Shown: positions 41,573 to 49,879, counted from the stretch's first letter. The stretch: 64,000 bases of DNA from Actinomadura sp. WMMA1423 (GCF_006547145.1 NZ_CP041244.1:7378001-7442000), one strand, 5' to 3'. Notes: generated from the sequence alone by a model not told the origin. Numbers and translations are program-made.

Positions 41573-41630
41573 CGTGTCCCGCGAGGTCCGCGGCTGCCGC
41601 GCCCTTCTCGCCGCGGCCTCGCGGGACACG
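41573..41630 (-). terminator. Large hairpin upstream of mscS
   Basis: Perfect 14-base outer arms (41573-41586 and 41617-41630, left arm CGTGTCCCGCGAGG), one bulged T, then a six-base inner stem CCGCGG/CCGCGG and a 17-base loop. It lies between the stop of the 94-residue gene (41714) and mscS, so it is most likely that gene's terminator. Confidence 0.55.
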
Positions 41631-41713
41631 CCCGGTCTTGCCGGGCGCCCGGTCGGGGCGCCCGAGTCTGTGGTGGAGATCGGGCCGGGGCCCGGGTGCT
41701 CAGGAGCGGCCGT

Positions 41714-41998
41714 TCACCTCGCGGCGAGCGGCTGGAGGACGTGCGCCAGCTTGAGGGCGGCGCCGCCCACGTCGTCGACGCGGTGCATGCGCTCACCCCA
41801 CGACCACCAGAAGTAGTGGTCCTTGGTCTCGGGGGCCGGCGCGCAGGTGACGTCCTCCGCGAGGCTCGCGGCCGCCGGGTTGACGACCCTCAGGAAGGCC
41901 GGACCCGAGCGGGTCCTGACCACGCGGGCGACGAGGCCCCGCGTGTCGAGTTCGTGCTCCAGCTCTTCGAGGTAGCCGACGCGTCTGTCGCTGACCAC
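41714..41998 (-). CDS. Hypothetical protein divergent from XRE/TPR regulator
   Basis: About 94 residues, no named family known to me. It contains GYLEELEHELDTRGLVARVV, FLRVVNPAAASLAEDVTCAP and HYFWWSWGERM, a pattern I associate with small actinomycete proteins encoded beside helix-turn-helix/TPR regulators. The GTG at 41998 has GGAGGGGG upstream; an ATG at 42106 would add 36 residues of low quality. It is divergent from the XRE/TPR gene across a 394-base gap. Confidence 0.65.
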   Translation of the reverse strand: MVSDRRVGYLEELEHELDTRGLVARVVRTRSGPAFLRVVNPAAASLAEDVTCAPAPETKDHYFWWSWGERMHRVDDVGGAALKLAHVLQPLAAR

Positions 41999-42392
41999 CT
42001 TCGCACCCCCTCCATAGGCGGGCCTCTCGCCCGCGGGCACGGCGCCCGGTCGATCGGGTCGATCGACTCTCCGGATTCGTTCGATCACACCAAGCGAGAA
42101 TCGCAACTCTCACACTGACCGGTCAAGGGGGTGGTCGGGGGGCGGAGAACCGGATTTCCCCACCTCAGGGGAAGTCTCTCCTCCTGCGGAGGAAAATCCT
42201 CTACCCACGGGGTGCGAGGCACCTCCCGGCCCTCACCACTTCCCTGGAATCGCTTGGCGGGGACTGTGGCGGGGATTACGCTGCGTGCGCAAGAGATTAT
42301 CTGTTGTGGCCATTTCGACCGGTCGTCGGGGCAAGGACGACCGCCCACCCCCCGAGTGGACGGCGTTCCGGGCCCGGCGTTGAGGAGGCCGG
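41999..42392. promoter_or_regulatory. Divergent intergenic region, no gene seen
   Basis: It separates the 94-residue gene from the XRE/TPR gene. TCGATCG occurs twice near 42050-42065, TCCTCC/GGAGGA with a three-base loop is at 42179-42193, and GGTGC/GCACC near 42215-42227. No promoter pair is convincing. Confidence 0.4.
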
Positions 42393-44042
42393 ATGTCGGA
42401 CCCCCCTCGGAAGGAAACGGACGTGGCTCGCCGGATCCGCGCGCACGCCCTGGCCCGGGGGCGGGGGCCCGTCGAGATCGCACAGGAAATCCACGAGCAG
42501 TGCGGGCCGCTGTTCGGTACCAGCCGGATCAAGGCGCACCGGCTGGCGCACGGCGTCGCGCTGTCCGACATCGTGGCGCAGGTCAAGGCGCTCTACGAGG
42601 TCGAGGGCAAGCCGACGCCGCGCTTAGGGGAGACGCTTCTGTCCGCCTATGAGAGCGGATACAAGCGTCCAGGCCCCGAGTACCTGCACTACCTCTGCGC
42701 CGTCTACCGGGTGGAGCCCGACGCCCTCGACTACCAGAGCCCCTGCATCTGCGGGCGTGGCCACGCGGCTCGCGCGGGCGCCGCGACCGTCCCCCAGCCG
42801 CGCACGCCGGACCGGCGCCCGGTACCCGACCCCGACGCGATCGTCGGGGCCATCGTGCCCAGGAGCGAGGAGCGCCCCTGGGCGACCGTCAACGAACTGC
42901 GGGGCCACGACCGCGCCGAGGGCCCCCTGACCATTGATGTTGGAGAGGAGGACATCGTGCTTCGTAGGACCCTTCTGCAGTTGCTGGCCGGAGCGGGCGT
43001 GGCGCTCGACGGTCAGTTCCTTGGGGCCGTCGACAACCTGCGCCGCAAGATGGACGACACGCTCGTCGGCGCGACGGTCTCGCCGACCATGCTCGACCAG
43101 TGGGAGGAGACCACCTACGGCTACGGCCGGCAGTACCAGGCGACCCCTTCGCTTCGGATGCTGTGCGACGTGCTGCTCGACTTCAGCGAGGTGCGGCGCA
43201 TGTGCGACAAGCGCCAGCCCGTCGAGCTGCAGGAGCGGCTGTGCCGGATCGCCGCCCAGTTGTCCGGGCTGTCGGGGCTCATCATGATCAACCTGGGGGA
43301 CCACCGGCTGGCCCGCTCGTTCTTCCGGACCGCCCGTACCGCCGCCGACGAGACCGGCGACCGCCAGCTCCGCGCCTGGGTGACCGTCCGCGAGTCGCTG
43401 GTGCCGATGTACTACGGCGACCCGCGCGAGGCGCTGCACCTGGCCCGCAAGGCGCAGGACCTCGCCGGCCGGACGCCCGGCGTCGCCGCCGCCATGGCCC
43501 CCGCCGTGGAGGCGCGCGCCCTCGGCATGCTGGCGATGCGCGGCCGCGGCGACGCCGCCCCCAGCGCCCGCCGCGCGCTGGTGCGCGGGCGCTCGGTGTT
43601 CGAGCAGTTGTCCAAGACCGACACCTCGGACCTGGTGTTCGGGTTCACCGACCGGCAGATGGCCTTCTACGAGGGCGACACGTTCACCAACCTCGGCGAC
43701 CACAGGCAGGGCGACGAGGCGCTCAGCCACGCGCTGACCCTCTACTCGCCCACCGACCGCGTCGACCTGACGCTGGTGAGGCTCGACCGGGCGATGTGCA
43801 AGCTGCACGGGGGCGAGCCCGACGCCGCGCTGGCGGCCGGCCAGGAGGCCATCTTCGACCTGCCGGCCGACCACCGGTCCGACATCCTCGTCCACCGGGC
43901 CAGGCAGATCGGCGCCGCGGTCGCCGCCAAGTGCGGCCAGATACCGGAACTGAAGGACTTCTACGAGGCCCTCTCCGGGCCGTCGGTGAAGAGCCCCACC
44001 CAGGAGCCCCCCGCCGCGGTCCGCCCGGGGGAGCAGGTCTGA
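42393..44042 (+). CDS. XRE-type regulator with TPR-like helical domain
   Basis: About 549 residues. The N-terminal 115 residues form a helix-turn-helix-like domain (SRIKAHRLAHGVALSDIVAQVK, LLSAYESGYKRPGPEYLHYLC) ending in a CICGRGH knuckle. A long all-helical, TPR-like region occupies residues 180-540 (DHRLARSFFRTARTAADETG, YGDPREALHLARKAQDL). This architecture occurs in large actinomycete-specific regulators of development or secondary metabolism. The ATG at 42393 follows GAGGAGG. An acetyltransferase gene starts six bases after the stop. Confidence 0.8.
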   Translation: MSDPPRKETDVARRIRAHALARGRGPVEIAQEIHEQCGPLFGTSRIKAHRLAHGVALSDIVAQVKALYEVEGKPTPRLGETLLSAYESGYKRPGPEYLHYLCAVYRVEPDALDYQSPCICGRGHAARAGAATVPQPRTPDRRPVPDPDAIVGAIVPRSEERPWATVNELRGHDRAEGPLTIDVGEEDIVLRRTLLQLLAGAGVALDGQFLGAVDNLRRKMDDTLVGATVSPTMLDQWEETTYGYGRQYQATPSLRMLCDVLLDFSEVRRMCDKRQPVELQERLCRIAAQLSGLSGLIMINLGDHRLARSFFRTARTAADETGDRQLRAWVTVRESLVPMYYGDPREALHLARKAQDLAGRTPGVAAAMAPAVEARALGMLAMRGRGDAAPSARRALVRGRSVFEQLSKTDTSDLVFGFTDRQMAFYEGDTFTNLGDHRQGDEALSHALTLYSPTDRVDLTLVRLDRAMCKLHGGEPDAALAAGQEAIFDLPADHRSDILVHRARQIGAAVAAKCGQIPELKDFYEALSGPSVKSPTQEPPAAVRPGEQV

Positions 44043-44047
44043 CCGGA

Positions 44048-44653
44048 ATGAGCACGCCCGACAGCGCCTCCTGGCAAGGCCACCCCACCCTCGTCCGGCT
44101 GAAGGACGAGCCCCCCGAATGGCAGTACGGCGACCTGCGGATCCGCCGCTACCGCGCCCAAGACCACGGCGTGGTCCTGGCCCTGCACCGCGAGGGCCTG
44201 GCCCAGGTGGGCCTGCGCCCCGGCGACGGCGTCTACTACGACCACGACTTCTTCCAGATGGAGGCCCTCTATCTCCGCAACGACGGCGAGTTCCTCGTCG
44301 GCGAACTCGGCCACCGGATAGTCGCGATGGGCGGCCTGCGCCGCGCCGACCTGATCCCAGGCGGCCACGCCCGCGCCTACGGCGGCTACACCCTCGGCAA
44401 CCCTGCCCTGGACGCGGTGGAGATGGTGCGCCTGCGCGTCCGACCCGCCGTCCAGCGCCGGGGCTACGGCACCGCGATAGTACAGGCCCTGGAAGAACGC
44501 GCGGTCGAGTACGGCTACCGAATCCTGCGCGCCGACACCACAGAACTCCAGACCCCGGCCCTGGCCCTCTACCGCAGGTTCGGCTGGACGGAGACCCGCC
44601 GCGAGACCATAGGCGGCATAGTCAACATCTACATCGAGAAAAAGCTCCGCTGA
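44048..44653 (+). CDS. GNAT N-acetyltransferase
   Basis: About 201 residues. The acetyl-CoA loop is RLRVRPAVQRRGYGTAIV near residue 130, followed by LQTPALALYRRFGWTETR. It starts with YGDLRIRRYRAQDHGVVLAL. The substrate is unknown; cotranscription with the XRE/TPR regulator (six-base gap) suggests a shared process. The last third uses ATA and other A-ending codons that are rare elsewhere in the window, next to the start of the dispersed-repeat zone. Confidence 0.82.
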   Translation: MSTPDSASWQGHPTLVRLKDEPPEWQYGDLRIRRYRAQDHGVVLALHREGLAQVGLRPGDGVYYDHDFFQMEALYLRNDGEFLVGELGHRIVAMGGLRRADLIPGGHARAYGGYTLGNPALDAVEMVRLRVRPAVQRRGYGTAIVQALEERAVEYGYRILRADTTELQTPALALYRRFGWTETRRETIGGIVNIYIEKKLR

Positions 44654-44797
44654 CCCTAGGCCGCGCCGCGCTCACCGCCACCCCTCCACCCCCCAACGAA
44701 GAGCGCAACAGCATGCCGTAACGACCACGCCCACGAGCCTGAGCCACGACCTCGCACCACAACACCGGCCACGAGCCACAGCCACTACGGCCCAGTC

Positions 44798-44996
44798 ACC
44801 ACAACAACCTCAGACCACCAAAGCACCACGCAACACCCTCAACGGTTGCGATCACACGTCCGAAGGCAGGTTCGAGCGGAGCGAGAATCTGATCGCGCAG
44901 CGAGCCGCAAGGCGAGCCGGAGCGATGCCAGCGATCGCCCGCGGTGCCCGACGATGGAGGGCCGCCAGGCCCAAAGGAGGAGGGCAGTGCCATAAG
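44798..44996 (+). repeat. Dispersed repeat, copy A
   Basis: About 190-200 bases. It starts with a C/A-rich lead-in and GCAAC...GTTGC hairpin, then shares the core GTCCGAAGGCAG, GAATCTGATCGCGCAGCGAG, GGAGCGATGCCAGCGATCGC, CCCGACGATGGAGGGCCGCC and GCCATAAG with copies B and C. No gene lies in 44654-45428, where this and copy B sit. Confidence 0.8.
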
Positions 44997-45011
44997 TACG
45001 GCCGTCTCTGT

Positions 45012-45183
45012 AACCAGGCAACAACCTGAATGGTTGCGATCGCGTCCGAAGGCAGATTCGAGCGAAGCAAGAATCTGATCGCGCAGCGAGCCGCAAGGCG
45101 AGCCGGAGCGATGCCAGCGATCGCCCGCAGTGCCCGACGATGGAGGGCCGCCAGGCCCGAAGGAGGAGAGCACTGCCATAAGC
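45012..45183 (+). repeat. Dispersed repeat, copy B
   Basis: Head-to-tail with copy A after a 15-base gap, same orientation and highly similar through the core. It begins with the GCAACAACCTGAATGGTTGC hairpin and ends GCCATAAGC. Followed by a different palindromic tract (about 45185-45460) that reaches the 3' end of the methyltransferase gene. Confidence 0.8.
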
Positions 45184-45428
45184 ACAGCCCACCCCCCTCC
45201 TGGAGGCTTCCCAACCCCAGGAGGGGGCGATCGTGGGCACGGTTGGCCGTGCGTGTTCCTTCGGGAGCGTAGCGCGATCTTCGGACGAGTCCTAGCGCCT
45301 GGCCGAAGACGCTCGGCCACGCGCGCGAACGCGTGACCTGGCCGGTGCGGCGAAGCCGGAGGCGAGCGGCGCCGGGCAGATCGCGAAGCGATGCCGCGTT
45401 CGCCCAGGCACGGTCACGTAGCGAGCCG

Positions 45429-46103
45429 CTAGGCGAGCGGAGTGGGCCGGGACTGTGTAAACACAGTTCCCCCGACGAGCTGCATGAGCGGGTAGCGGTG
45501 CCGGCGGACGGCGGTGTAGCCGCGCTCGGTGAGGGCGCGGGTGATCTCGCCGTCGCCGAAGGCGGTGAAGCCGGTGGCGCGGCGCAGGAGTTCGGCGCCG
45601 AGCCGCGGGGTAGTGAGCGGGCGGCGGGAGGTGAGGATGATCAGCTTTCCGCCGGGGGCGAGGATGCGGGTCATCTCGTCCAGCGCCGCCCAGGGGTCGT
45701 CGAAGAGGTAGAGGGCGCCGAAGCAGCACACGGCGTCGAACGCGCCGTCGCGGAACGGCAGGTCGACGGCGTCGCCGCGGACGTAGGCCACGGGGTCGTC
45801 GGGGGAGGTGTCGGCGACGGCGCGGGCCAGCATGGTCTCGGACGCGTCGAGGCCGACGACCAGGCCGCCCGGTCCGACGCCGGCGGCCAGGGCGCGGGTG
45901 ACGTTGCCGGGGCCGCAGGCCACGTCCAGCACGGTCGCGGGCGGACGGGCGGCGTAGCCGGGGTGCGATAGACCGAGCCAGTCGCGCGCCATGGCGTGCT
46001 CTTCGGCCGTGTCCGGCCCGAACGGCCAGCCTTTCGCGAGGTTGAAGCCGACGGGCCGCCACACCTTCTCGTAGATCCGCGGAAGGAACGTCGACTCCAT
46101 CAC
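45429..46103 (-). CDS. Class I SAM-dependent methyltransferase between repeats
   Basis: About 224 residues. SAM motif VLDVACGPGNVTRAL lies near residue 58, GLDASETM follows, then FDAVCCFGALYLFDDP and ILAPGGKLIILTSRRP. The N terminus, ESTFLPRIYEKVWRP, starts where longer relatives have further sequence, so the protein may be slightly shortened. The last residues (SRPTPLA) and stop lie in a palindromic repeat tract, and repeat-like sequence also begins about 20 bases upstream of the start. It may have been moved or trimmed with the repeats. Substrate unknown. Confidence 0.78.
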   Translation of the reverse strand: MMESTFLPRIYEKVWRPVGFNLAKGWPFGPDTAEEHAMARDWLGLSHPGYAARPPATVLDVACGPGNVTRALAAGVGPGGLVVGLDASETMLARAVADTSPDDPVAYVRGDAVDLPFRDGAFDAVCCFGALYLFDDPWAALDEMTRILAPGGKLIILTSRRPLTTPRLGAELLRRATGFTAFGDGEITRALTERGYTAVRRHRYPLMQLVGGTVFTQSRPTPLA

Positions 46104-46160
46104 CGTCTGGGCGAGGGAGAGCGAACGCCGCGAGGCGGCCTGAGCAGATCGAGAATTCTC

Positions 46161-46354
46161 GCCACAACCTCAGCCGCCACAGGACCACGCAACAACCTCA
46201 ATGGTGCGATCGCGTCCGAAGGCAGATTCGAGCGGAGTAAGAATCTGATCGCGCAGCGAGCCGTCAAGGCGAGTCGGAGCGATGCCAGCGATCGCCCGCA
46301 GTGTCCGACGATGGAGGGCCCCCAGGGCCCGAGGGAGGGGGGCACTGCCATAGG
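46161..46354 (+). repeat. Dispersed repeat, copy C, overlapping the S9 peptidase end
   Basis: Same family and orientation as copies A and B, with more differences (GCCGTCAAGGCGAGTCGG, GGGCCCCCAGGGCCC). The S9 peptidase reading frame on the minus strand enters it at about 46354 and stops inside it at 46264-46266. Confidence 0.8.
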
Positions 46355-48405
46355 CACGCCGCCAGGAAGGTGAGGGTGTCGGCCATGAGGTCGGCGGAGC
46401 GGGTCACCGAGCGGGCGGAGTGGCCCACCTCGGCCTCGTCGCGCAGGAGGACCGGGGCGTCCGAGGCGGTCGCGTGCTGGAGGGCGGCGCACATCTTGCG
46501 GGCGTGCAGCGGGTCCACGCGGGTGTCGCTGCCGAACGTGGTGAACAGGACGGCCGGGTAGGCGGTGCCGGGGTGGACGTGGTGGTACGGCGAGTAGCCG
46601 ATGAGCCAGCCGAACTCCTCGGGGTCGTCGGCCGTCCCGTACTCGTCGTTCCAGGTCTGGCCGAGGCCGAACCGCTCGTAGCGGACCATGTCCAGGAGCG
46701 GCGCCGAGCACACCACCGCCCGGTACAGGTCGGGGCGCTGGGTCAGGGCCGCGCCGACGAGGAGGCCGCCGTTGGAGCCGCCGGAGATCGCGAGCTGGGA
46801 CGGCGTGGTGAGCCCGTCGGCGACCAGCTTCTCGGCGGCGGCGTGGAAGTCGTCGAAGACGTTCTGCTTGCGGTCCCGCATCCCGGCGCGGTGCCACTCC
46901 TCGCCCTCCTCGGAGCCGCCCCGCAGGTTCGCGACCGCGTAGACGCCGCCCGCCTCGACCCACGCGAGGATGCTCGCCGAGTACGACGGCGTGAGCGAGA
47001 TGTTGAAACCGCCGTACCCGTAGAGGATCGCGGGGCGCGGCCCGGTCAGGCCCGGGCGGGACGCCACGAGCATCCGCACCTCGGCCCCGTCCCGCGAGGT
47101 GTAGGCGACCTGGCGCGTCTCGATCTCGGGGACGTCGACCGTGCCCGGCGCGGACGCCCACAGTGTCGTCTCACCGGTGCGGGCGTCGTAGCGCATGACC
47201 GAGGACGGGGTGACGTTGTCGGTGTAGCCGAACCAGGCCTCGTGCCCGCCCTCGGGGCGCTCGATGATGCCGCCGATGGAGCCGAGGCCGGGGGTCGGGA
47301 CGGTGCCGATCGGCTCCCCGGACGCGAGGTCGTGCACGGTGATCTCGCTGATCGCGTGGCGCGTCCACCCGGCGAGCAGGACCGGGCGGTCGAGGTCGTC
47401 GAGGATCGCGAAGTCGGTGAGCACGGCCTCGGGGTCCTGGGGGATCAGGTCCCGCCAGCTCTCGTAGGAGAGGTCGGACGGGTCGGCGACGCACAGCCGG
47501 GACCGGGGCGCCTCGCGGTCGGTGAAGACGTAGGCGTGGCCGTCGCGGCCCACGTGGACGCCGGTGGAGGCGTCGACGCCCTTCTGCACGGCCCGCAGCG
47601 CGGGCGCCTCGGGGGAGGACGCGGTCAGGTCGGCGATCCACAGGTCGTTGCGCGGTGCCGTGCCCTGCGAGGCGGAGACCGTGAGCCAGCGGCCGTCGCG
47701 GCTGACGCCGACCCCGTAGTAGTTGGTCTTGTCCAGGCCCTCGCCGAAGATCAGCACGTCGTCGGAGTCGGGTTCGGTGCCGACCCGGTGCAGGTAGACG
47801 CGCCGGTGGTACTGCTCCTCACCCTCCGGGACGTCCCGCGCGGGCAGCCGCCGCGCGTAGTAGTAAGCCTCGCCGCCCGGCAGCCAGGCCACCGAGGAGT
47901 AGCGGGCCCGGTCGATCGGCCCCTCGACCCGCTCGCCCGTCGCGGCGTCGATGACGTAGAGCAGCGACTCCTCGTCGCCGCCGGTGGACACCTTGTACGC
48001 CAGGAGGCGGCCCTCCTTGTCGGGCTGCCAGCCGTCCAGCGTCGTCGTCCCGTCCGGGTCGAGGGCCATGGGGTCGACGAGGACGCGCTCGGTCCCGTCC
48101 GGGTCCGCGGTGTAGAGCACCGGGTGCTCCTGGCCGGCGTCGCGGCGGGTGAAGAAGCGCCGCTCGCCCCGCCACACCGGCGACCCGACGCTCCCCGCGC
48201 CGAGCAGCTCGAGGAGCCGCGCCCGCAGCGCCTCCCGGCCCGGCAGCCCGTCCATGGTCTCGTGGAAGAGGCGGTCCTGGGCGGCGCGCCACTCGGCGGT
48301 CTCGGCGCTGTCCGCGTCCTCCAGCCAGCGGTAGGGATCGGCGACCCGGTGGCCGTGGATGTCCTCGACGATGTCCTGGCGCTGCGCGGGCGGATACGGC
48401 GTCAT
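46264..48405 (-). CDS. Prolyl oligopeptidase (S9A) with repeat-derived C-terminal tail
   Basis: About 713 residues. The N-terminal beta-propeller begins YPPAQRQDIVEDIHGHRVADPYRWLEDADS. The hydrolase domain has Ser near residue 542 in GGSNGGLLVG, Asp near 627 in GSDTRVDPLHARK, and His near 659 in EAEVGHSAR. It cleaves short peptides after proline, in the cytoplasm (no signal peptide). The expected protein end is about TLTFLAA; the following 30 or so residues (CLWQCPPPSGPGGPPSSDTA and onward) are encoded by repeat copy C. The ATG at 48405 lacks a strong ribosome binding site but matches the family start. Confidence 0.92.
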   Translation of the reverse strand: MTPYPPAQRQDIVEDIHGHRVADPYRWLEDADSAETAEWRAAQDRLFHETMDGLPGREALRARLLELLGAGSVGSPVWRGERRFFTRRDAGQEHPVLYTADPDGTERVLVDPMALDPDGTTTLDGWQPDKEGRLLAYKVSTGGDEESLLYVIDAATGERVEGPIDRARYSSVAWLPGGEAYYYARRLPARDVPEGEEQYHRRVYLHRVGTEPDSDDVLIFGEGLDKTNYYGVGVSRDGRWLTVSASQGTAPRNDLWIADLTASSPEAPALRAVQKGVDASTGVHVGRDGHAYVFTDREAPRSRLCVADPSDLSYESWRDLIPQDPEAVLTDFAILDDLDRPVLLAGWTRHAISEITVHDLASGEPIGTVPTPGLGSIGGIIERPEGGHEAWFGYTDNVTPSSVMRYDARTGETTLWASAPGTVDVPEIETRQVAYTSRDGAEVRMLVASRPGLTGPRPAILYGYGGFNISLTPSYSASILAWVEAGGVYAVANLRGGSEEGEEWHRAGMRDRKQNVFDDFHAAAEKLVADGLTTPSQLAISGGSNGGLLVGAALTQRPDLYRAVVCSAPLLDMVRYERFGLGQTWNDEYGTADDPEEFGWLIGYSPYHHVHPGTAYPAVLFTTFGSDTRVDPLHARKMCAALQHATASDAPVLLRDEAEVGHSARSVTRSADLMADTLTFLAACLWQCPPPSGPGGPPSSDTAGDRWHRSDSP

Positions 48406-48560
48406 GGGGGAACTTTATTGGCCGTTGAGCGCTGTCCGTCCCGGTACTCCCTGCGGGTCGGGGGTTCGAGCCGGTGCGCGGCGGGGGATTATTGGGGTAG
48501 CGGACGACCTCCCTCAGACGCCACACTGATTCTGGTCGGTTCGCCCCTGGGGAGGTCCTC

Positions 48561-48671
48561 ATGGCGAGTGCGCAGGTGCCGGAAACGATAACCGGGCCTC
48601 GGTGGGAGGCGCGCTGCGCCGCGCCCACCGGGGCGATCAAGCAGTGCGGCGGCCCGGCGGAGGGCGTCTGA
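48561..48671 (+). CDS. 36-residue ORF coupled to the HNH gene
   Basis: ATG at 48561 with GGGGAGG six to seven bases upstream opens a 36-codon frame (begins MASAQVPETITGPRW, ends GGPAEGV) whose TGA overlaps the HNH ATG by one base. The peptide has two cysteines and no membrane helix. It could be a real small protein or a leader that couples translation to the HNH gene. No family is recognised. Confidence comes from the start signals and overlap only. Confidence 0.5.
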   Translation: MASAQVPETITGPRWEARCAAPTGAIKQCGGPAEGV

Positions 48672-49180
48672 TGCGACAGGTCCTCCTCCTGAACGCGACG
48701 TACGAACCCCTCACCACGCTGCCTCTCCGGCGGGCGGTCTGCCTCGTGCTTCGCGAGAAGGCGGAGATCGTCCACCATGACGTCTCGGGCGCGGTGCTCC
48801 ACTCGGCCGCGATGACGATCGAGGTCCCGTCGGTCATCCGGCTCCGCCGCTACGTCCGCATCCCGTTCCGGACCCGTGTACCGCTCACCCGCGCGGCCCT
48901 CATGCGCCGCGACAACTTCCGCTGCGTCTACTGCGGCCGCCGCGCCGAGACGATCGACCACGTCCATCCGCGCAGCCGCGGCGGCAAGCACGTCTGGGAG
49001 AACTGCGTGGCCTCCTGCATGACGTGCAACCACAGCAAGGCCGACCGCCTGCTCTCCGAACTGGGCTGGACCCTCAGCGTCACGCCGGCGGTCCCCAGGG
49101 GCGCGCACTGGCGGCTCATCGGCCTCGTCCACGACGGCGATCCCCAGTGGGCCGCGTACGTCACCGAGCCCGCCGCCTGA
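48671..49180 (+). CDS. HNH endonuclease family protein
   Basis: About 169 residues. An N-terminal domain (RQVLLLNATYEPLTTLPLRR) is followed by a zinc-bound HNH motif: CVYCGRR, IDHVHPRSRGG, WENCVASCMTCNHSKADR (residues 77-117). This family is conserved through Actinobacteria as a stand-alone housekeeping-type gene of unknown substrate, so it is not obviously a mobile homing nuclease. The ATG at 48671 overlaps the stop of the 36-residue ORF. The small FmdB-like gene follows with its own promoter. Confidence 0.9.
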   Translation: MRQVLLLNATYEPLTTLPLRRAVCLVLREKAEIVHHDVSGAVLHSAAMTIEVPSVIRLRRYVRIPFRTRVPLTRAALMRRDNFRCVYCGRRAETIDHVHPRSRGGKHVWENCVASCMTCNHSKADRLLSELGWTLSVTPAVPRGAHWRLIGLVHDGDPQWAAYVTEPAA

Positions 49181-49205
49181 CGCGCACACCCCGGAGCCGT
49201 ATCCT
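49177..49205 (+). promoter_or_regulatory. Promoter of leaderless zinc-ribbon gene
   Basis: CTGACG (49177-49182), 17 bases, TATCCT (49200-49205). The GTG start is at 49212, six bases after the -10, so the mRNA should be leaderless. The -35 overlaps the HNH stop codon. Confidence 0.6.
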
Positions 49206-49211
49206 GGGGTC

Positions 49212-49430
49212 GTGCCTCGTTATGACTACCGCTGCCGCGCGTGCGGATCGACCTTCGAGGTCTCCCGCCCGATGATCAACGCGTCCGACCCGGCCCCGTG
49301 CCCGGCCGGCCACGACGACACGGTCAAGCTCCTGTCCACGGTCGCCGTCACCGGCACCTCCCGCGGCGGGGCGCCCCAGCCCCCGCCGAGCGCGGGCGGG
49401 GGCTGCTGCGGCGGGGGCTGCTGCTCCTGA
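49212..49430 (+). CDS. FmdB-type zinc-ribbon protein
   Basis: 72 residues: PRYDYRCRACGSTFEVSRPM and CPAGHDD form a four-cysteine/His FmdB zinc ribbon, followed by a Gly/Pro-rich linker and a Cys-rich tail ending GGGCCGGGCCS. This tail pattern is common in actinomycete FmdB proteins and may bind metal. Role unknown (regulator or metal-handling). Leaderless GTG start. Confidence 0.88.
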   Translation: MPRYDYRCRACGSTFEVSRPMINASDPAPCPAGHDDTVKLLSTVAVTGTSRGGAPQPPPSAGGGCCGGGCCS

Positions 49431-49452
49431 GCGGTCGCCCGGCCGTGACCGC

Positions 49453-49800
49453 TCAGCCGTTCTGGGCGGCCCGCAGCGCCCGGCCGGTCGCCGCGACGTC
49501 GTAGTTCGGCGGGACGCCCTCGAGCAGCACGGCCGTGCCCGGAATGTGGTCGGTGCGCATCGGCAGGATCGCCTGGTAGGCGTCCGAGGCGTACCAGCCG
49601 CGCGCCTTGTCCATGTCGGGGAACTCGATCAGCACGTACATGCCCTCGAACGGACCCTCGGCCACCTCGGGCTGGGAGCCGTGCACGAGGAACCGGCCGC
49701 CGAACGGGTCCATCGTCTCCTGGATGCGCTCCATGTAGACGAAGACGTCGTCGTGCAGCGGCGGCTGGGGGTTCATGTAGGCGAGGGCGTAGGCGGTCAT
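49453..49800 (-). CDS. DUF1330 domain protein
   Basis: About 115 residues with the dimeric ferredoxin-like alpha/beta DUF1330 fold: YALAYMNPQPP, GGRFLVHGSQPEVAEGPFEG, YVLIEFPDMDKARGWYASDAYQAILPMR. Function unknown; members of the family are small monooxygenase-like proteins. The ATG at 49800 follows GGAGCT. It lies 98 bases downstream of ilvD on the same strand, with a hairpin between. Confidence 0.88.
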   Translation of the reverse strand: MTAYALAYMNPQPPLHDDVFVYMERIQETMDPFGGRFLVHGSQPEVAEGPFEGMYVLIEFPDMDKARGWYASDAYQAILPMRTDHIPGTAVLLEGVPPNYDVAATGRALRAAQNG

Positions 49801-49879
49801 CGCGAGCTCCCTGTCAGCGGTGGGGCCGGGCCGGTCTGCCCGACACCCACCACTTTGCCCCGCTCGGGGAATGGGGGCG

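Noticed and set aside
44798..46354. Insertion sequence
   Set aside because: No transposase frame and no clear terminal inverted repeats with target duplications; it is treated as a dispersed non-coding repeat.
48440..48500. tRNA-like GGGTTCGAGCC stretch
   Set aside because: The sequence around it cannot form a T-arm with a five-base stem, nor an acceptor or anticodon arm.
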